A stretch of 64,000 bases of DNA from Timema cristinae (GCA_039000515.1 JBCFYV010011172.1:73667941-73731940), one strand, 5' to 3'; counted from the stretch's first letter, positions 40,101-45,300 are shown. A program made the numbers and translations. The notes: generated from the letters alone by a model not told the origin.

Positions 40101-42928
40101 CAATAAAAAAAATCTATACGTATGTATGTTCTATGTAATAAGTTACATATTTAGTGTTATGGCACTGTATTTTGTATAGGTTACCAAACATACTTAATAA
40201 AATATGTATTTACTGATCTTATTTGTATGTTTCTTAGGAACTCTAAATATTTGGCTTTTCCCAATGCACTGTACCTAGAAACGTAGCTCTTTCACTAATC
40301 GTTTAGAAACTCGGTGTATATATACAATTAGTTTTACATTTTCTAGCGAGTTCCCATACCTCGCCTCGTGTTCAGACAGTTGGTTAATTTCTTCAGTACA
40401 CTTAAAGCTATGAAACAATTTATACAAAACTTTGTACAATTAAAAAGGTTTCAGAATTAATATTTCATACCACAAACATTCGGCAACTCCCATCAAAGTC
40501 AGGTAGTCGTTTTCCCCACCATGTCTATAATCTAAATTGATATGAATCTAAATGTAATACAAATACTAGTGGTACCAAGTAAAAGGATATCAAAAAGAAA
40601 ATATAATTTTGTATCTAGCATCAAGTTCAACAGTTTACCCACCATGCATACAATCATACCAATTGTTACAACATTTAGTAGGCTACACAAATAAGAGTTC
40701 CAGGCGGAATATCTTGACATTAAGGGCAATCAGTGAGTTGTATTTTTTACGGGCACAGCTATAAAAATAATTTATATTAGCAGTTATTTTAACAGTAGAC
40801 TTTGCTTCCTCAATTCATAAAATACTTGGTAAGTCAAGAATTGTGTCATATTGTTCTTTTCGTTAATACAGTCCTGATATTTTCTCTTAGGATTTAATTA
40901 AAATATTTCCTATATTTCTCCTTGGATTTGAAGTAGACATTTTCTTTTGTATTAACTTATACAGAAAACAAATTAGCACTATATTTAATAGAACATTATA
41001 TTCGAAGGGAATAGCCATTGTTAGCGTGGCTTAAGACGTCAGTTTCCCAATATAATACGCCAAACTTTTTTTAAACACCCGAGTATTCGAGCGATTGCTT
41101 GAAATTACAAATGCAAATCACTTGAGCTTAGCTATTAGTGGAAAAACCTTTTTAAGTGGCCACCATATTAAAATAGATAGCCAGACTGAAAAATTGTGTG
41201 TATAAGTTGTTCGGCCTAGCTTCAAAGAATGTCGTTAAATTTTTTATTAAAATTGGTCCACGCACTTGAAAGCTATTACGTAACAAAGAGACAGACAGAA
41301 AAATGCCAAATGGGAGTTTTAATACCAAATTGTGACCGTTAATTCATCACTGTTAAAAGGTAGTGCACCTACTTAAAACATTTTTACATGCCAGGAATTG
41401 AAACTGGGACGCTTAGGTTAATAGCCAGACAGGCTACTTACTAAGCTAAGACGTCAAACTACATAGTGTTTGCAATTTAACGACTATTCCACTGTAGCGA
41501 AGAAAGTGGATGCTTCAAAAATAATTTACAACCTCAAAATTAGCTCTAATTCTCACATAAATAGAGTTTGGCTAGCCCAAAATGTTGATAAATGATGTAA
41601 ATATGTTTGCCGTCACAAACTTATATAACAGGGAAAAGTTAGTACCTTACAGTATTTTGTAATAGAAATGTTGATGAACTAAAGCTTGTATTTGAATAGT
41701 AAAGACAAGCATTTTTATTCTATTTGGTTGTGAAAATGTATTGGAGTCCTACAATATTCTTCATCAAATAAATTTAAAATTAAAATATATTTTCTTTTAA
41801 AGTTAATACAAAGTAATACTAATAAATTAACAATTATAAACAATCGCATTGAAATAATTGTTTAACAAAAACGTTAGAACTAAATGACAGTGGGTAAAAT
41901 AATCGTCTTATTAGACTATTCCAGTTTATTATTTCTTTCATTAAAAGCTAAATAAAAATTGAGATATTTTCTGTCTTTCATAATGTGACAAAATATAGCA
42001 ATTATTTTTTTTACAAACATGATCAATATTTTATCTTGACGTAGTATATTATTAACTAGCTTTAACATAAACATTAATATTAACTAAATAGCCTATAATA
42101 AATAAGTTTGGTCAAACGTAATTTTCTCGCACTGTAGTCAATTTGTACGCAAATCACCAAGTACATATAAATCAATTATGCCGATTGCTATTTATAAGAG
42201 TATTTCTATACGAATTTGTTTAATTCACTGTTATTAATATTAGGGGTTTAAAGTAATTCAACACTTTCGGTGTTATAATTATTATATATACGAAAAAGGA
42301 CATTCTAGTTTATATATCTAGGTCAAATGCTTTTGTAACTTAGAACACTAAAAATCACCTAAATCAGCCAAATTCATAAAGAAGAACACAATATAAAATC
42401 TAAATTAAAAATTGGAGCATATTTTAAAAAATGTGTGTCCAAGTTATCCAACATTTTGAATTGAGTTATATTTTATTGTGTTCAAAAGTTAATTTAAAGT
42501 AGGTATGTACTTACAAAAAAAATAATAACAACTATCCAAATTTTAGAAGAGGAGCGACACTATTTTTTTGTGAACAAAGACTCAAAGTTAAGGCGAAATT
42601 TTGAAAAAAATAGTTATTTTAAATATATTTCAAGTAAACTCAGTTTTTTCATCCAGCTTCCATAGAAAATAATAAATATTTGATTACTTTGTTTATGTAG
42701 CTTGTATTGACTGCGTCAAGTGTATCTACATTTTGAAAAATATTCTCGAACAAAATTAGTACTAATCTTAATGACACTTATATAAGAAAATCTCCCTTTT
42801 TTAATGAGTCCAAAAAATTATATCTATTTTACGAACCTCTGGCCTTGTCCTGGGTGTAGCTCGAACAAAGGGAGGTCGTCTTCTATCCATGTACTCGTAT
42901 GTCAGAAACTTTCCTTCCTCGGAGTTTC
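922..42928 (-). CDS. CROCC: Rootletin (ciliary rootlet coiled-coil protein), partial, 16 exons in window
   Basis: The minus strand encodes a long Glu/Gln/Leu/Lys-rich coiled-coil protein split over 15 well-supported exons plus one 5' candidate: 42837-42928, 32375-32545, 30458-30618, 29468-29633, 27942-28151, 26620-26766, 24061-24251, 21343-21454, 19005-19241, 16746-16882, 11182-11341, 10600-10730, 5009-5176, 3978-4172, 3240-3521, 922-1192. All introns are GT..AG, and codon phases match at every junction except for a one-base defect in exon 11182-11341. Landmarks recognised from vertebrate rootletin, in the same order, include [52 protein letters not shown] followed by [20 protein letters not shown] and AENDKQQSL. 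Rootletin polymerises into the striated rootlet at the base of cilia and links centrioles. The joined reading is about 940 residues, roughly half the family's usual length of about 2000, so the 3' half lies left of the window. The family call is firm; the start codon is unknown. Confidence 0.9.
1193..3239. other. Rootletin intron with dispersed AT-rich repeat
   Basis: This is a 2.0-kb intron. The part at about 2490-2930 resembles 11700-12115: both contain tatggtcaatta.tgtcatt, then aatatttcatatatttgatt, then aaagtggactt, and end near cacccct. It is therefore one copy of a dispersed repeat. The rest is AT-rich with nothing recognisable. Confidence 0.5.
3240..3521 (-). CDS. CROCC: Rootletin exon e15
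   Basis: A 282-base exon (94 codons, phase 0/0), acceptor ctttgttcaacag and donor CAG|gtatac. It reads [20 protein letters not shown], then [20 protein letters not shown], and ends [10 protein letters not shown]. The block EKEALEGxLFxxQ is nearly identical to vertebrate rootletin, followed by the RRxQLxxxxQ pattern. Confidence 0.96.
3522..3977. other. Short rootletin intron
   Basis: A 456-base AT-rich intron between e14 and e15. I see no repeat, RNA gene or open reading frame of interest. Confidence 0.6.
3978..4172 (-). CDS. CROCC: Rootletin exon e14
   Basis: A 195-base exon (65 codons, phase 0/0), acceptor gttgtgtgttgtaag and donor CAG|gtagct. It reads [20 protein letters not shown] then [20 protein letters not shown] and ends LVKEKEEKQ. 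Charged leucine heptads run throughout. It corresponds to the vertebrate segment around LRHERSQLQEQLAQL. Confidence 0.94.
4303..4437. repeat. Two-copy tandem duplication, 67-bp period
   Basis: The segment beginning tctgtgcacaatgtcttatt occurs twice, at 4311 and 4378, followed both times by caaagaatctgca and a tgaagaagta/tggagaagta-like end. It is an ordinary intronic duplication within the intron 4173-5008, which is otherwise AT-rich and featureless. Confidence 0.75.
5009..5176 (-). CDS. CROCC: Rootletin exon e13
   Basis: A 168-base exon (56 codons, phase 0/0), acceptor cttgtgtgttgcag and donor AAA|gtgagt. It reads [20 protein letters not shown] then [20 protein letters not shown] and ends EIEKEK. 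It follows e12 collinearly with the vertebrate LEEEKSALQ segment. The intron between e12 and e13 (5177-10599) contains a complete dead hAT element. Confidence 0.94.
5496..8666 (-). mobile_element. Dead hAT transposon (ZMYM1-like lineage)
   Basis: Imperfect terminal inverted repeats CAGTGGCGGTTACAG (left) and CAGGGACGGCTCTAG (right, complement) are flanked by similar 8-base segments, gaagaaac and gagaaaac, as expected for hAT target duplications. The interior encodes a decayed transposase on the minus strand. The element sits in the rootletin intron between e12 and e13, in the same orientation as the gene. A two-copy 50-bp duplication occurs near its right end (about 8470-8570). Many stops and frameshifts show that it is inactive. 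Confidence 0.8.
6220..7980 (-). pseudogene. hAT transposase remnant (ZMYM1-like)
   Basis: Broken reading frames on the minus strand show, in order, [20 protein letters not shown] (about 7560-7500), a degraded catalytic core, [16 protein letters not shown] (about 7070-7020), [12 protein letters not shown] and [17 protein letters not shown] (6816-7034), then a 201-codon open stretch (6220-6825). The HCYAHxxNL and PTRWN-like motifs are typical of the hAT transposases found in zinc-finger MYM-type 1-like proteins. The C-terminal dimerisation region seems to be lost. No function is expected. Confidence 0.8.
8667..10599. other. Rootletin intron, AT-rich, dispersed repeat debris
   Basis: The 1.9 kb between the hAT element and e12 is AT-rich. 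The part at about 9840-10215 ends with ttgaattgaaaaagtgggct and cacaccctac, the same end as the dispersed repeats at 2490-2930 and 11700-12115. Nothing else is recognisable. Confidence 0.45.
10600..10730 (-). CDS. CROCC: Rootletin exon e12
   Basis: A 131-base exon, phase 1 in and 0 out, acceptor ctccatgcag and donor AAA|gtaagt. It reads [20 protein letters not shown] then [20 protein letters not shown], ending IAK. It resembles the vertebrate segment VELELSMTKL followed by LNESLAQDKLDLNRLVAQ. Its entry phase needs a single G from e11, which is one of the two lines of evidence for the e11 frameshift. Confidence 0.94.
10935..11100 (+). repeat. SINE fragment (tRNA-derived), beside exon e11
   Basis: The segment agtggccaaatggtctaaaa resembles a box A region. 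It is followed by ggtatttgaacccaggctg (box B-like) and then by the body aatgaatctc..ttctcattctcccttcatctcat. It is a diverged copy of the window's tRNA-derived SINE and lies in the short intron 10731-11181. Confidence 0.5.
11182..11341 (-). CDS. CROCC: Rootletin exon e11, carrying a one-base frameshift
   Basis: Acceptor ttttccttcag and donor AAAG|gttctg bound a 160-base exon. The first part, in phase with e10, reads [20 protein letters not shown] then LREE. The second part, in phase with e12, reads [20 protein letters not shown] then [10 protein letters not shown]. Both halves are good coiled coil but lie in different frames; the change falls near 11267-11274. Without correction the reading loses its heptads and meets a TAG seven codons into e12. 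The exon should be 161 bases, so one base appears deleted. The donor is weaker than the others. Either this is an assembly or sequencing error, or the sampled allele is broken. Confidence 0.9.
12903..13680. repeat. Inverted-repeat element
   Basis: The arm at about 12905-12945 (ttcacgagctaagtttacct then ggatgacagctcgaaatg) is the approximate complement of 13640-13677 (ttcgaactgtcatccaggta then aaaacctatcgtgaac). Between the arms is AT-rich DNA with one 69-codon frame that I do not recognise. It may be the inner part of a larger element, since ggttgccaggagttt (12537) and gtgttggcaaccc (13612) also pair. The superfamily is unknown. Confidence 0.5.
14200..14830 (-). pseudogene. Decayed coding remnant, unidentified
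   Basis: On the minus strand broken frames read [20 protein letters not shown] then EHLPRNLND (about 14690-14590) and a 67-codon open stretch at 14209-14412 ([17 protein letters not shown]). The composition looks like former coding DNA, probably from a transposon. There are several stops, and the family is not recognised. Confidence 0.25.
15240..15252. repeat. SINE target-site duplication, left copy
   Basis: The 13-base direct repeat gattaaaccggac flanks the SINE at 15253-15508; its partner is at 15509-15521. Confidence 0.85.
15253..15508 (+). repeat. Intact tRNA-derived SINE with perfect target duplication
   Basis: A polymerase III box A (tggcgtagttgg, 15262-15273) and box B (ggttcgaattt, 15323-15333) form the tRNA-like head. 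A conserved body follows (ttcctaaatggttttccact, aatgcgggttcacttcctct) and the 3' end is agtaagacgcggtgctaaaa plus a short AT tail. The 13-base sequence gattaaaccggac occurs at both 15240-15252 and 15509-15521, a perfect target-site duplication. It is the best copy of the family in the window; other copies are listed separately. Confidence 0.9.
16746..16882 (-). CDS. CROCC: Rootletin exon e10
   Basis: A 137-base exon, phase 0 in and 2 out, acceptor ttggttttggtag and donor TTAG|gtgaga. It reads [20 protein letters not shown] then [20 protein letters not shown], ending KDADLR. It is shorter than 60 codons and has no early Met. The heptads continue those of e9. The terminal AG joins the first G of e11 to give Arg. 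Confidence 0.93.
17279..18193. mobile_element. Terminal-inverted-repeat element, non-coding, 915 bp
   Basis: The left end GGGCCTGGATTCACTAACGG is repeated in inverted form at the right end (ccgttagtgaatccaggccc), with AGCAAAT continuing the match. Inside each end are further copies of gcgc-rich words such as ttgcgcc and gcgcaa, so the ends are internally palindromic. There is no transposase frame. I see no convincing target duplication (tca left, agt right). It resembles non-autonomous DNA transposons; the superfamily is not assigned. It lies in the intron between e10 and e9. Confidence 0.8.
18360..18800. repeat. Dispersed repeat copy containing the hairpin
   Basis: Sequences flanking the hairpin (for example gaggttttgcttaaagag at 18779) also flank its relatives at 26945-27230 (gaggttttgattaaagag) and 29085-29320. 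This defines a three-copy repeat of about 250-300 bases within the introns of this gene. No coding capacity or terminal structure is visible. Confidence 0.5.
18550..18695. repeat. Perfect inverted repeat, 71-bp arms, 4-base loop
   Basis: Bases 18550-18620 are the exact reverse complement of 18625-18695, with loop aatg at 18621-18624. The arm runs from actatatggcc through ctcacactttacattgctgc to ggacaaagaggt. Transcribed within the rootletin intron, it would fold into an uninterrupted 71-bp hairpin. Single, diverged copies of the same arm occur at about 26945-27010 and 29085-29150, so one arm derives from a dispersed repeat and the other from a very recent inverted duplication, or from an assembly artefact. 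Confidence 0.95.
19005..19241 (-). CDS. CROCC: Rootletin exon e9
   Basis: A 237-base exon (79 codons, phase 0/0), acceptor tcattgctgtag and donor ATT|gtgagt. It begins [20 protein letters not shown] and ends [12 protein letters not shown]. Regular leucine heptads and charged residues show coiled coil without breaks. Reading past the donor is open for about 58 more codons, but that stretch has no heptads and the donor is strong, so I end the exon at 19005. Confidence 0.92.
19242..21342. other. Rootletin intron, AT-rich
   Basis: A 2.1-kb intron between e9 and e8. The part at about 20180-20470 is full of degenerate words such as gattcgatttgag and gatttgattcagatttgac, like other low-complexity AT-rich stretches at 4730-4870 and 16070-16110. 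No gene or structured element is identified. Confidence 0.5.
21343..21454 (-). CDS. CROCC: Rootletin exon e8
   Basis: A 112-base exon, phase 2 in and 0 out, acceptor ttcacccacag and donor CAG|gtgcat. It reads [20 protein letters not shown] then [17 protein letters not shown]. It completes the basic Ser/Pro linker (GQRTP is also in vertebrate rootletin) and restarts the coiled coil at the conserved ALHKxQLxxxD motif. The split Arg codon at the e7/e8 junction (AG+G) supports the join. Confidence 0.95.
22213..22533. repeat. Short-period tandem repeat, 28-30 bp units
   Basis: About eleven diverged copies of a unit like aacatttaaggggtttcaaa plus a cctagag-type tail follow one another. A minus-strand frame across it reads as repeated [16 protein letters not shown] words only because of the tandem structure. 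It is in the intron 21455-24060. Confidence 0.85.
23814..24000 (-). repeat. Second SINE family, copy a
   Basis: The segment from gattatatcagcacac through cactctgaaaggggaagcaa to a tRNA-like end (ggaatcaaaatcaggaccct, then aactcagtaggcaggcatgc) matches 61311-61515, which has the clearer box B complement ggaatcgaaccc. It is read on the minus strand and is distinct from the family at 15253. It ends about 60 bases before exon e7. Confidence 0.65.
24061..24251 (-). CDS. CROCC: Rootletin exon e7
   Basis: A 191-base exon, phase 0 in and 2 out, acceptor ggtcctttcag and donor AAAG|gtacca. It reads [20 protein letters not shown], then [20 protein letters not shown], then a His/Thr/Pro-rich linker ending TPSGPVPQR. 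Vertebrate rootletin has TLRDLAQAVLSDSE followed by a long Ser/Pro/Arg linker, so this exon marks the hinge between coiled-coil segments. A SINE fragment (23814-24000) lies just downstream in the intron. Confidence 0.95.
24252..26619. other. Rootletin intron with one element end
   Basis: A 2.4-kb intron between e7 and e6. At 25810-25878 the sequence ggctggagccccctcaagcc then ccctgtggatacgctactg looks like the right end of a hAT-type non-autonomous element (complement begins CAGTAGCGTATCC). I could not find its left end or target duplication. A C-run occurs at about 25490-25500. The remainder is AT-rich. Confidence 0.4.
26620..26766 (-). CDS. CROCC: Rootletin exon e6
   Basis: A 147-base exon (49 codons, phase 0/0), acceptor tgttgttgccag and donor CTT|gtgagt. 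It reads [20 protein letters not shown] and ends [13 protein letters not shown], an amphipathic coiled coil. Compared with vertebrate rootletin about 25-30 residues seem to be missing between e5 and e6. The phases allow a direct join, so either the protein is shorter here or a small exon in 26767-27941 escaped me. Confidence 0.9.
26767..27941. other. Rootletin intron with dispersed repeat copy
   Basis: Contains the repeat copy at about 26945-27230 related to the hairpin arm (tttacaatgaaaagagg then gtgctgccactgaacaaag). A two-copy duplication of the word catcacatcttacc..tttatctaggtt is at 27333-27388. A small missing rootletin exon could lie here, but I could not find one with good splice sites. 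Confidence 0.4.
27942..28151 (-). CDS. CROCC: Rootletin exon e5
   Basis: A 210-base exon (70 codons, phase 0/0), acceptor tcccaaacag and donor GGG|gtaaga. It reads [20 protein letters not shown] followed by [20 protein letters not shown]. This is the best conserved block of the family: vertebrate rootletin has FNAYFSNEHSRLL and a following LWRQVV and FTERDL. The C-terminal part ([17 protein letters not shown]) is Ser-rich. Confidence 0.96.
28505..28715 (+). repeat. SINE copy (family of 15253)
   Basis: The head gatggccgcaaagtctaatg and the body (aagtgagtaaacttcctctaaattcaacctt, reported in parts) with end gaagaagtggtgctataaa align with the 15253 SINE. It is diverged and lies in the intron between e5 and e4. 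Confidence 0.65.
29085..29320 (+). repeat. Dispersed repeat copy related to the hairpin arm
   Basis: It starts tcaataaaaagaggaacaca and ctgctgccactagaaaaaag, parallel to 26945-27230 and to the 18550 hairpin arm, and runs on to cttcaagaggagtgtgaaaa. It lies 150 bases before exon e4. Confidence 0.5.
29468..29633 (-). CDS. CROCC: Rootletin exon e4
   Basis: A 166-base exon, phase 2 in and 0 out, donor AGG|gtgagt. It reads [20 protein letters not shown], then a stretch containing [18 protein letters not shown] and ending EDEWREEER. Vertebrate rootletin has the same order (NAMLREQL, then KVTNDW, then WRREEE). Acidic and amphipathic heptads indicate continuous coiled coil. Confidence 0.95.
29864..30119 (+). 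repeat. SINE copy (family of 15253)
   Basis: The head has gtggctaaatggtctagtgt and box B-like gagttcaaatctcgg. The body contains cctaaatggtttcacactct and the 3' end is ggtaataagaggtggtgata plus an A-run. It is complete but diverged and lies in the intron between e4 and e3. Confidence 0.8.
30458..30618 (-). CDS. CROCC: Rootletin exon e3
   Basis: A 161-base exon, phase 0 in and 2 out, with acceptor tgaatggcag and donor AA|gtgaga. It reads [20 protein letters not shown], then a Ser/Pro/Ala-rich spacer, then [13 protein letters not shown]. The LQYKxRCSELE motif is a hallmark of the rootletin N-terminal region. The Ser/Pro spacer interrupts the coiled coil and has no vertebrate counterpart that I recall. 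The reading joins e4 by completing a Lys codon (AA+G). Confidence 0.93.
31740..31996 (+). repeat. SINE copy (family of 15253)
   Basis: The head is ctgcttcggtggctccatga and the box B-like part is ggggtttgaattctggtcgg. The body contains aatggttttccactatccct and the 3' end is agtaagacagagtgctaaaa. It is nearly full length and lies in the intron between e3 and e2 (30619-32374), which is otherwise AT-rich. Confidence 0.85.
32375..32545 (-). CDS. CROCC: Rootletin exon e2
   Basis: A 171-base exon (57 codons, phase 0/0) between acceptor ttccctgtgtag and donor AAG|gtgatc. It begins with ATG ([14 protein letters not shown]) and continues with [19 protein letters not shown] and [19 protein letters not shown], ending RLQAK. 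This matches the vertebrate rootletin segment just before its ILQYK motif. The first codon being ATG means translation could begin here, but the open acceptor and the in-phase upstream candidate make an internal exon equally likely. A hAT transposon starts only 97 bases upstream, in the intron. Confidence 0.93.
32785..32958 (-). repeat. SINE copy, head truncated
   Basis: The complement of the SINE 3' end (gcaccgtgtcttactacctg) and body (ggagggagagtggaaaacca) is visible, but the tRNA-like head is missing. A (tca)n/(tta)n microsatellite follows at 32981-33013. It is nested in the hAT element. Confidence 0.8.
33050..33480 (+). pseudogene. hAT transposase C-terminal remnant
   Basis: A broken frame reads [20 protein letters not shown] then YLQSSMGQE, a stop, [17 protein letters not shown] and a basic tail. 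This is the hAT dimerisation domain, where family members have PVTxAxxERSFSKLK and LSxLAxLSIE. Stops and frameshifts make it non-functional. Only this 3' part of the gene survived the internal deletion. Confidence 0.85.
33511..33747. mobile_element. Small inverted-repeat MITE
   Basis: The ends cactgagaaaaatag and ctttttctcagtg are inverted copies. The 237-base interior is made of repeated words like aatctagattgt and is non-coding. No clear target duplication is visible. It is nested inside the hAT element at 32642-33846. Confidence 0.7.
33878..34489. mobile_element. Non-autonomous hAT-type element
   Basis: The left end is CAGGATTGGGGAACCTTTTT and the complement of the right end is CAGGGATAGCTTTTAGGCCA, resembling the common CAGGGGTGGGGAACC class of hAT ends. 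The flanking octamers gactacaa and aactatca agree at five of eight bases. There is no coding capacity. It begins 24 bases after the target duplication of the previous hAT element. Confidence 0.6.
35320..35519 (+). repeat. 5' LTR
   Basis: It begins TGAAGTGTTCAG and ends TATTACA, directly followed by ttggcgctgtagcc, the probable primer-binding site. The matching repeat starts at 39625. Confidence 0.85.
35580..36290 (+). pseudogene. gag remnant with zinc knuckle
   Basis: An ATG at 35580 opens [16 protein letters not shown] and soon hits a stop. The longest open part is 35946-36269 ([20 protein letters not shown]), a capsid-like region. A zinc-knuckle pair follows: CNVCGYNNH and, after a frameshift near 36240, [14 protein letters not shown]. 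In intact elements this packages RNA. The copy is broken in at least three places. Confidence 0.75.
36290..37000 (+). pseudogene. Retropepsin and start of reverse transcriptase, broken
   Basis: The frame contains [12 protein letters not shown] (aspartic protease active-site DSGA, about 36440-36475) and [12 protein letters not shown] (about 36640-36680), the protease C-terminal signature. An in-frame TAA at 36680-36682 cuts it from the following RT N-terminal part ([20 protein letters not shown]), which is open to about 37000. Confidence 0.85.
37067..37606 (+). pseudogene. Reverse transcriptase domain, truncated frame
   Basis: A 179-codon open stretch carries the canonical Ty3/gypsy RT blocks: [29 protein letters not shown], the catalytic box as [15 protein letters not shown] and [14 protein letters not shown]. 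The catalytic aspartates are present (DD in WQDDI, D in KLDL). It is cut off from flanking frames by frameshifts near 37020 and 37605. Confidence 0.92.
37682..38302 (+). pseudogene. RNase H domain of the retrotransposon
   Basis: A 206-codon open stretch has [14 protein letters not shown] (first catalytic Asp), [20 protein letters not shown] (catalytic Glu position reads HRKALG, so the Glu of the usual xEKExL motif seems lost), RLETDHKPL (third acidic site) and the linker NCADYLSRA before the integrase. It ends at a TAA before the integrase frame. Confidence 0.88.
38330..38890 (+). pseudogene. Integrase zinc-binding and core remnants
   Basis: The H2C2 domain is visible ([13 protein letters not shown] then CYTCRVV, 38330-38530), followed by an in-frame TAG, then the core: YIDFLGPI and [11 protein letters not shown] (first Asp), and after a frameshift SDNGSQL (second Asp) and [16 protein letters not shown] (catalytic Glu, in GQAENG). 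All three core acidic residues can be read, but in different frames. Confidence 0.88.
38890..39460 (+). pseudogene. Integrase C-terminal remnant
   Basis: Frames read [20 protein letters not shown] and [14 protein letters not shown] (38910-39030), the gypsy AYRxTPHxxTGxTPxELM motif, and then a basic tail ([16 protein letters not shown], 39079-39456) like the GPY/F-type C-terminal module. It is interrupted by stops at about 38889 and 39063. Confidence 0.8.
39625..40097 (+). repeat. 3' LTR interrupted by a MITE
   Basis: It begins TGAAGGGTTCAG, parallel to the 5' LTR, to 39755, then continues after the insertion from 40029 to tgcacaagtatgattt. The last 10-15 bases diverge from the 5' copy, so the exact end and the element's target duplication are unresolved. 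Confidence 0.82.
39756..40028. mobile_element. hAT-type MITE inside the 3' LTR
   Basis: A 273-base insertion begins CAGAAGCGGATTTA and its right-end complement begins CAGTAGTGGATTAA. It is flanked on both sides by gctagatt (39748-39755 and 40029-40036), a perfect 8-base target duplication. The uninterrupted 5' LTR shows the empty-site sequence. It contains a run of about 14 G residues. Confidence 0.9.
40098..42836. other. Rootletin intron, AT-rich, little structure
   Basis: The 2.7 kb between the retrotransposon and candidate exon e1 are AT-rich. At about 41205-41300 the words aaaattggtccacgcacttg, then acgtaacaaagagacagaca, look like the 3' tail of an arthropod RTE-type LINE. At about 41335-41465 there is a diverged copy of the second SINE family (minus). 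Nothing else is visible. Confidence 0.4.
41335..41465 (-). repeat. Second SINE family, diverged copy
   Basis: The words gttaattcatcactgttaaa and gccaggaattgaaactggga then ctacttactaagctaagac parallel 61380-61515 (gttaatttatcactgtgaaa, gccaggaatcgaacccaggc). Confidence 0.55.
42837..42928 (-). CDS. CROCC: Rootletin candidate 5' exon e1
   Basis: This 92-base exon is bounded by acceptor tttctgtttccag and donor GAG|gttcgt. It reads [17 protein letters not shown] then [13 protein letters not shown], a basic, Pro/Arg-rich stretch without a coiled coil. It needs one base from an upstream exon and ends in phase 0, which fits exon e2 (32375-32545, phase 0). The codon for MDRRR is an internal ATG that could be a start. 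I do not recognise this sequence as part of the vertebrate rootletin head, so membership rests on strand, phase and position. It is separated from e2 by a 10.3-kb intron full of transposons. Confidence 0.5.
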
Positions 42929-43479
42929 CTGGAAACAGAAAGAAAAAATTATCTGAGAAACATGTCTGAAAACTATAGATAACAGATAGTGTTTGAGAGA
43001 AAATATATTTATGGTATCCCTTCAGCATTTTCGCTCTTACCCGAATCGTGTTGTTTTAATTATTTTTTTACTAAGTTGTAACGCACAATAAAAATTCCTC
43101 TGAATATATTCATAAGATATTAATTTTGTAATATATGCCAGTGTACACTCCGTTCGTCCTTAAAGTTAGCAGTATTATCTTAACGGATTTGACCATGGCC
43201 CTAACTTATTTGCTGAATAATAGTGAACCATGCAAGGTAAGCTTCCTACTTTTCGGGGTAAATGAAGAGTACAACGTATCTTGTGTCTTTTAAGTTGTAA
43301 AGCTTGTTTATGTTTCACTGTACGTTAAAAAAAACTGAATGATTTTTATTTGCATATATAATTATCTCCTCTATATTTATACTTGTCTGGTATCCTGAGT
43401 CGTGTCACCATTGGTTTATTGATCTGGTCATTATAACCACCTCTCTCATTCATGACCTCTGATTGACTTTTAACTTGTA

Positions 43480-44335
43480 AACTACCTCCTGGTGTGTCCT
43501 CCTTGTTTAATATTTTTATTCAGCCCATTTGAGATCACCAATTTAATAGTCTTCCCTCCCTTCAGCCATAGCAAGTTATACTTTTATATTATATCCATGC
43601 CAGCCCAAAGAATTTGGTGCTATAGGTAGCTCCTCATGTTCTAATAATTTAACTTCACTCCATTGAGATTATCAATATAACAGCCTCTCATTACCTCCTA
43701 CCTTTTTATTTTCTCCTTTTCTAGTATTTATATTTCATTTAGTTTGTAAATATATCAATATAATAATAGCTTCTTAAACGTACAATACAACCCGAACCAT
43801 TAATAAGGCACAGTGACAAAAACAGCTTCCCACTACCTCTTGCCATGCCATGTTCTTCTTGTCTAGTATTTATATATTAATTAATTTAGAATGTAAGAAT
43901 AACCGTCCCCCACTGCCTCCTACCACGCCCTGTTACCCTTGTCTAGTATTTATATACCAGTTAATTGTGTTGATATTACAACCTCGTGTTTCTTCCTGCA
44001 GTGTTATGTTCTCAATATCTAGTATTAAATTCTAGCTCATTGAGATTATCAATTCACCTATTCATTAACACTTATCACGTCAAGTTCTTTTTCACCCATT
44101 TTTTATATTCTAGCCCATTGATACTGTTAACATTGCAATCTCCCACTATCTCCTGTCATGAAAACTTATTTTTGTTTAGTATTTCTATTTCAAGTCTCTT
44201 GAAATTGTCAATATAACAATCCCTCGCTATTTCATGATTATCATTTTCTCCCTGCCTTGTACTTATATTCCAGCACGTTTATATTTTCAATATAACAGCC
44301 TCCCGCTACCTCCTGTCATGTCATGTTCTCAAGTT
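43480..44335. repeat. Diverged tandem array, about 75-90 bp units
   Basis: Around ten degenerate copies of a unit with the order (ccactacctcctgccatg), (tgttctccttgtctagtatt), (tatattccagcccattgaga), (ttatcaatataacag) follow each other. The words tagtatttat, cattgagattatcaa and acctcctgtcatg recur at regular distances. Short plus-strand frames here are by-products. The array lies upstream of exon e1. Confidence 0.75.
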
Positions 44336-44639
44336 GTTTGTTTACCTGTTCCGAGGCGGTGGTGGTGTATCAGTGACGGTTCTCCCCATTGTCCCGTTCA
44401 GGAGCTACTGGTTTCTCTCTTCCTGTGTAACTGGTAAAGTTTCGCAGGCACCTCATGGTACAATCAATACCTTTTCTACCTTCACCTTCACACCCCTGCT
44501 TCCCCTACAACGCCTTTCACCCGCTCAGCAAAAGCACGGCCAGCCGACACCAAGGTTTCCAGGGAAATATTTCACCGTCTTTTAATTGGAGTGATTTTTA
44601 TTACGAGTTTTCCCGACACGGAAGGGTCATTCGCACCTG

Positions 44640-45300
44640 ATATAGTTTAATAGGGGATAAAGTGGGTTCCAGATCAAGGTATGAAGATAAAAAGTGGAAA
44701 TTACATTTTGACTTTAATAATCTTTTCGAAAGTTTTTGAAGCAGCTAAGGCAGAGCTCGTTTGAGATTGATATTCAATAACCATCTACTTTATATTAACT
44801 TAACTTTTCGACCTTTTCTTATATAACGACATACTTTCGTAGTTGCAAGATTATGGTGAATACCTTCTGATAATATTGACCTTCAAACCACTCGTATACT
44901 GCTTGACAAATCTTTCCTTACACTTTATGACCGAGATTAAAAGAATTACCACTCATAGTCCATTAAATGTGAGTTATAAACCCTTATAATATCTTAAATA
45001 TATCATAGAGACTTTCATAAAGCCCTTAAAGAAGCTCACATATCTCTTGGAGGCGTCTCATAAAAGTTTCATAAACCCAAAACAATCTTTTAGAGACTAT
45101 CGCTAAGCAATACTCAAATAATAATTTGTAGATGACTGGAAACCTCTATAAATTTAAATACCATTAAATACCCCTGAGAGTGCTTAGAAGTATCCATTTA
45201 AGTCCTGTATACTATTTTAGACCCTCAAGAAACCCCTGAAGGGCATTTTAATATCGTCAGATATCCCTAAACACCCTCTTAGAGCCTTTGGATAGGCAAA
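44640..45300. other. Intergenic or 5'-intron stretch
   Basis: AT-rich sequence between two tandem arrays. Words like aaagcccttaaa, aaatacccctgag and aaacccctgaag recur, possibly an older decayed array. No gene is seen. Confidence 0.35.
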
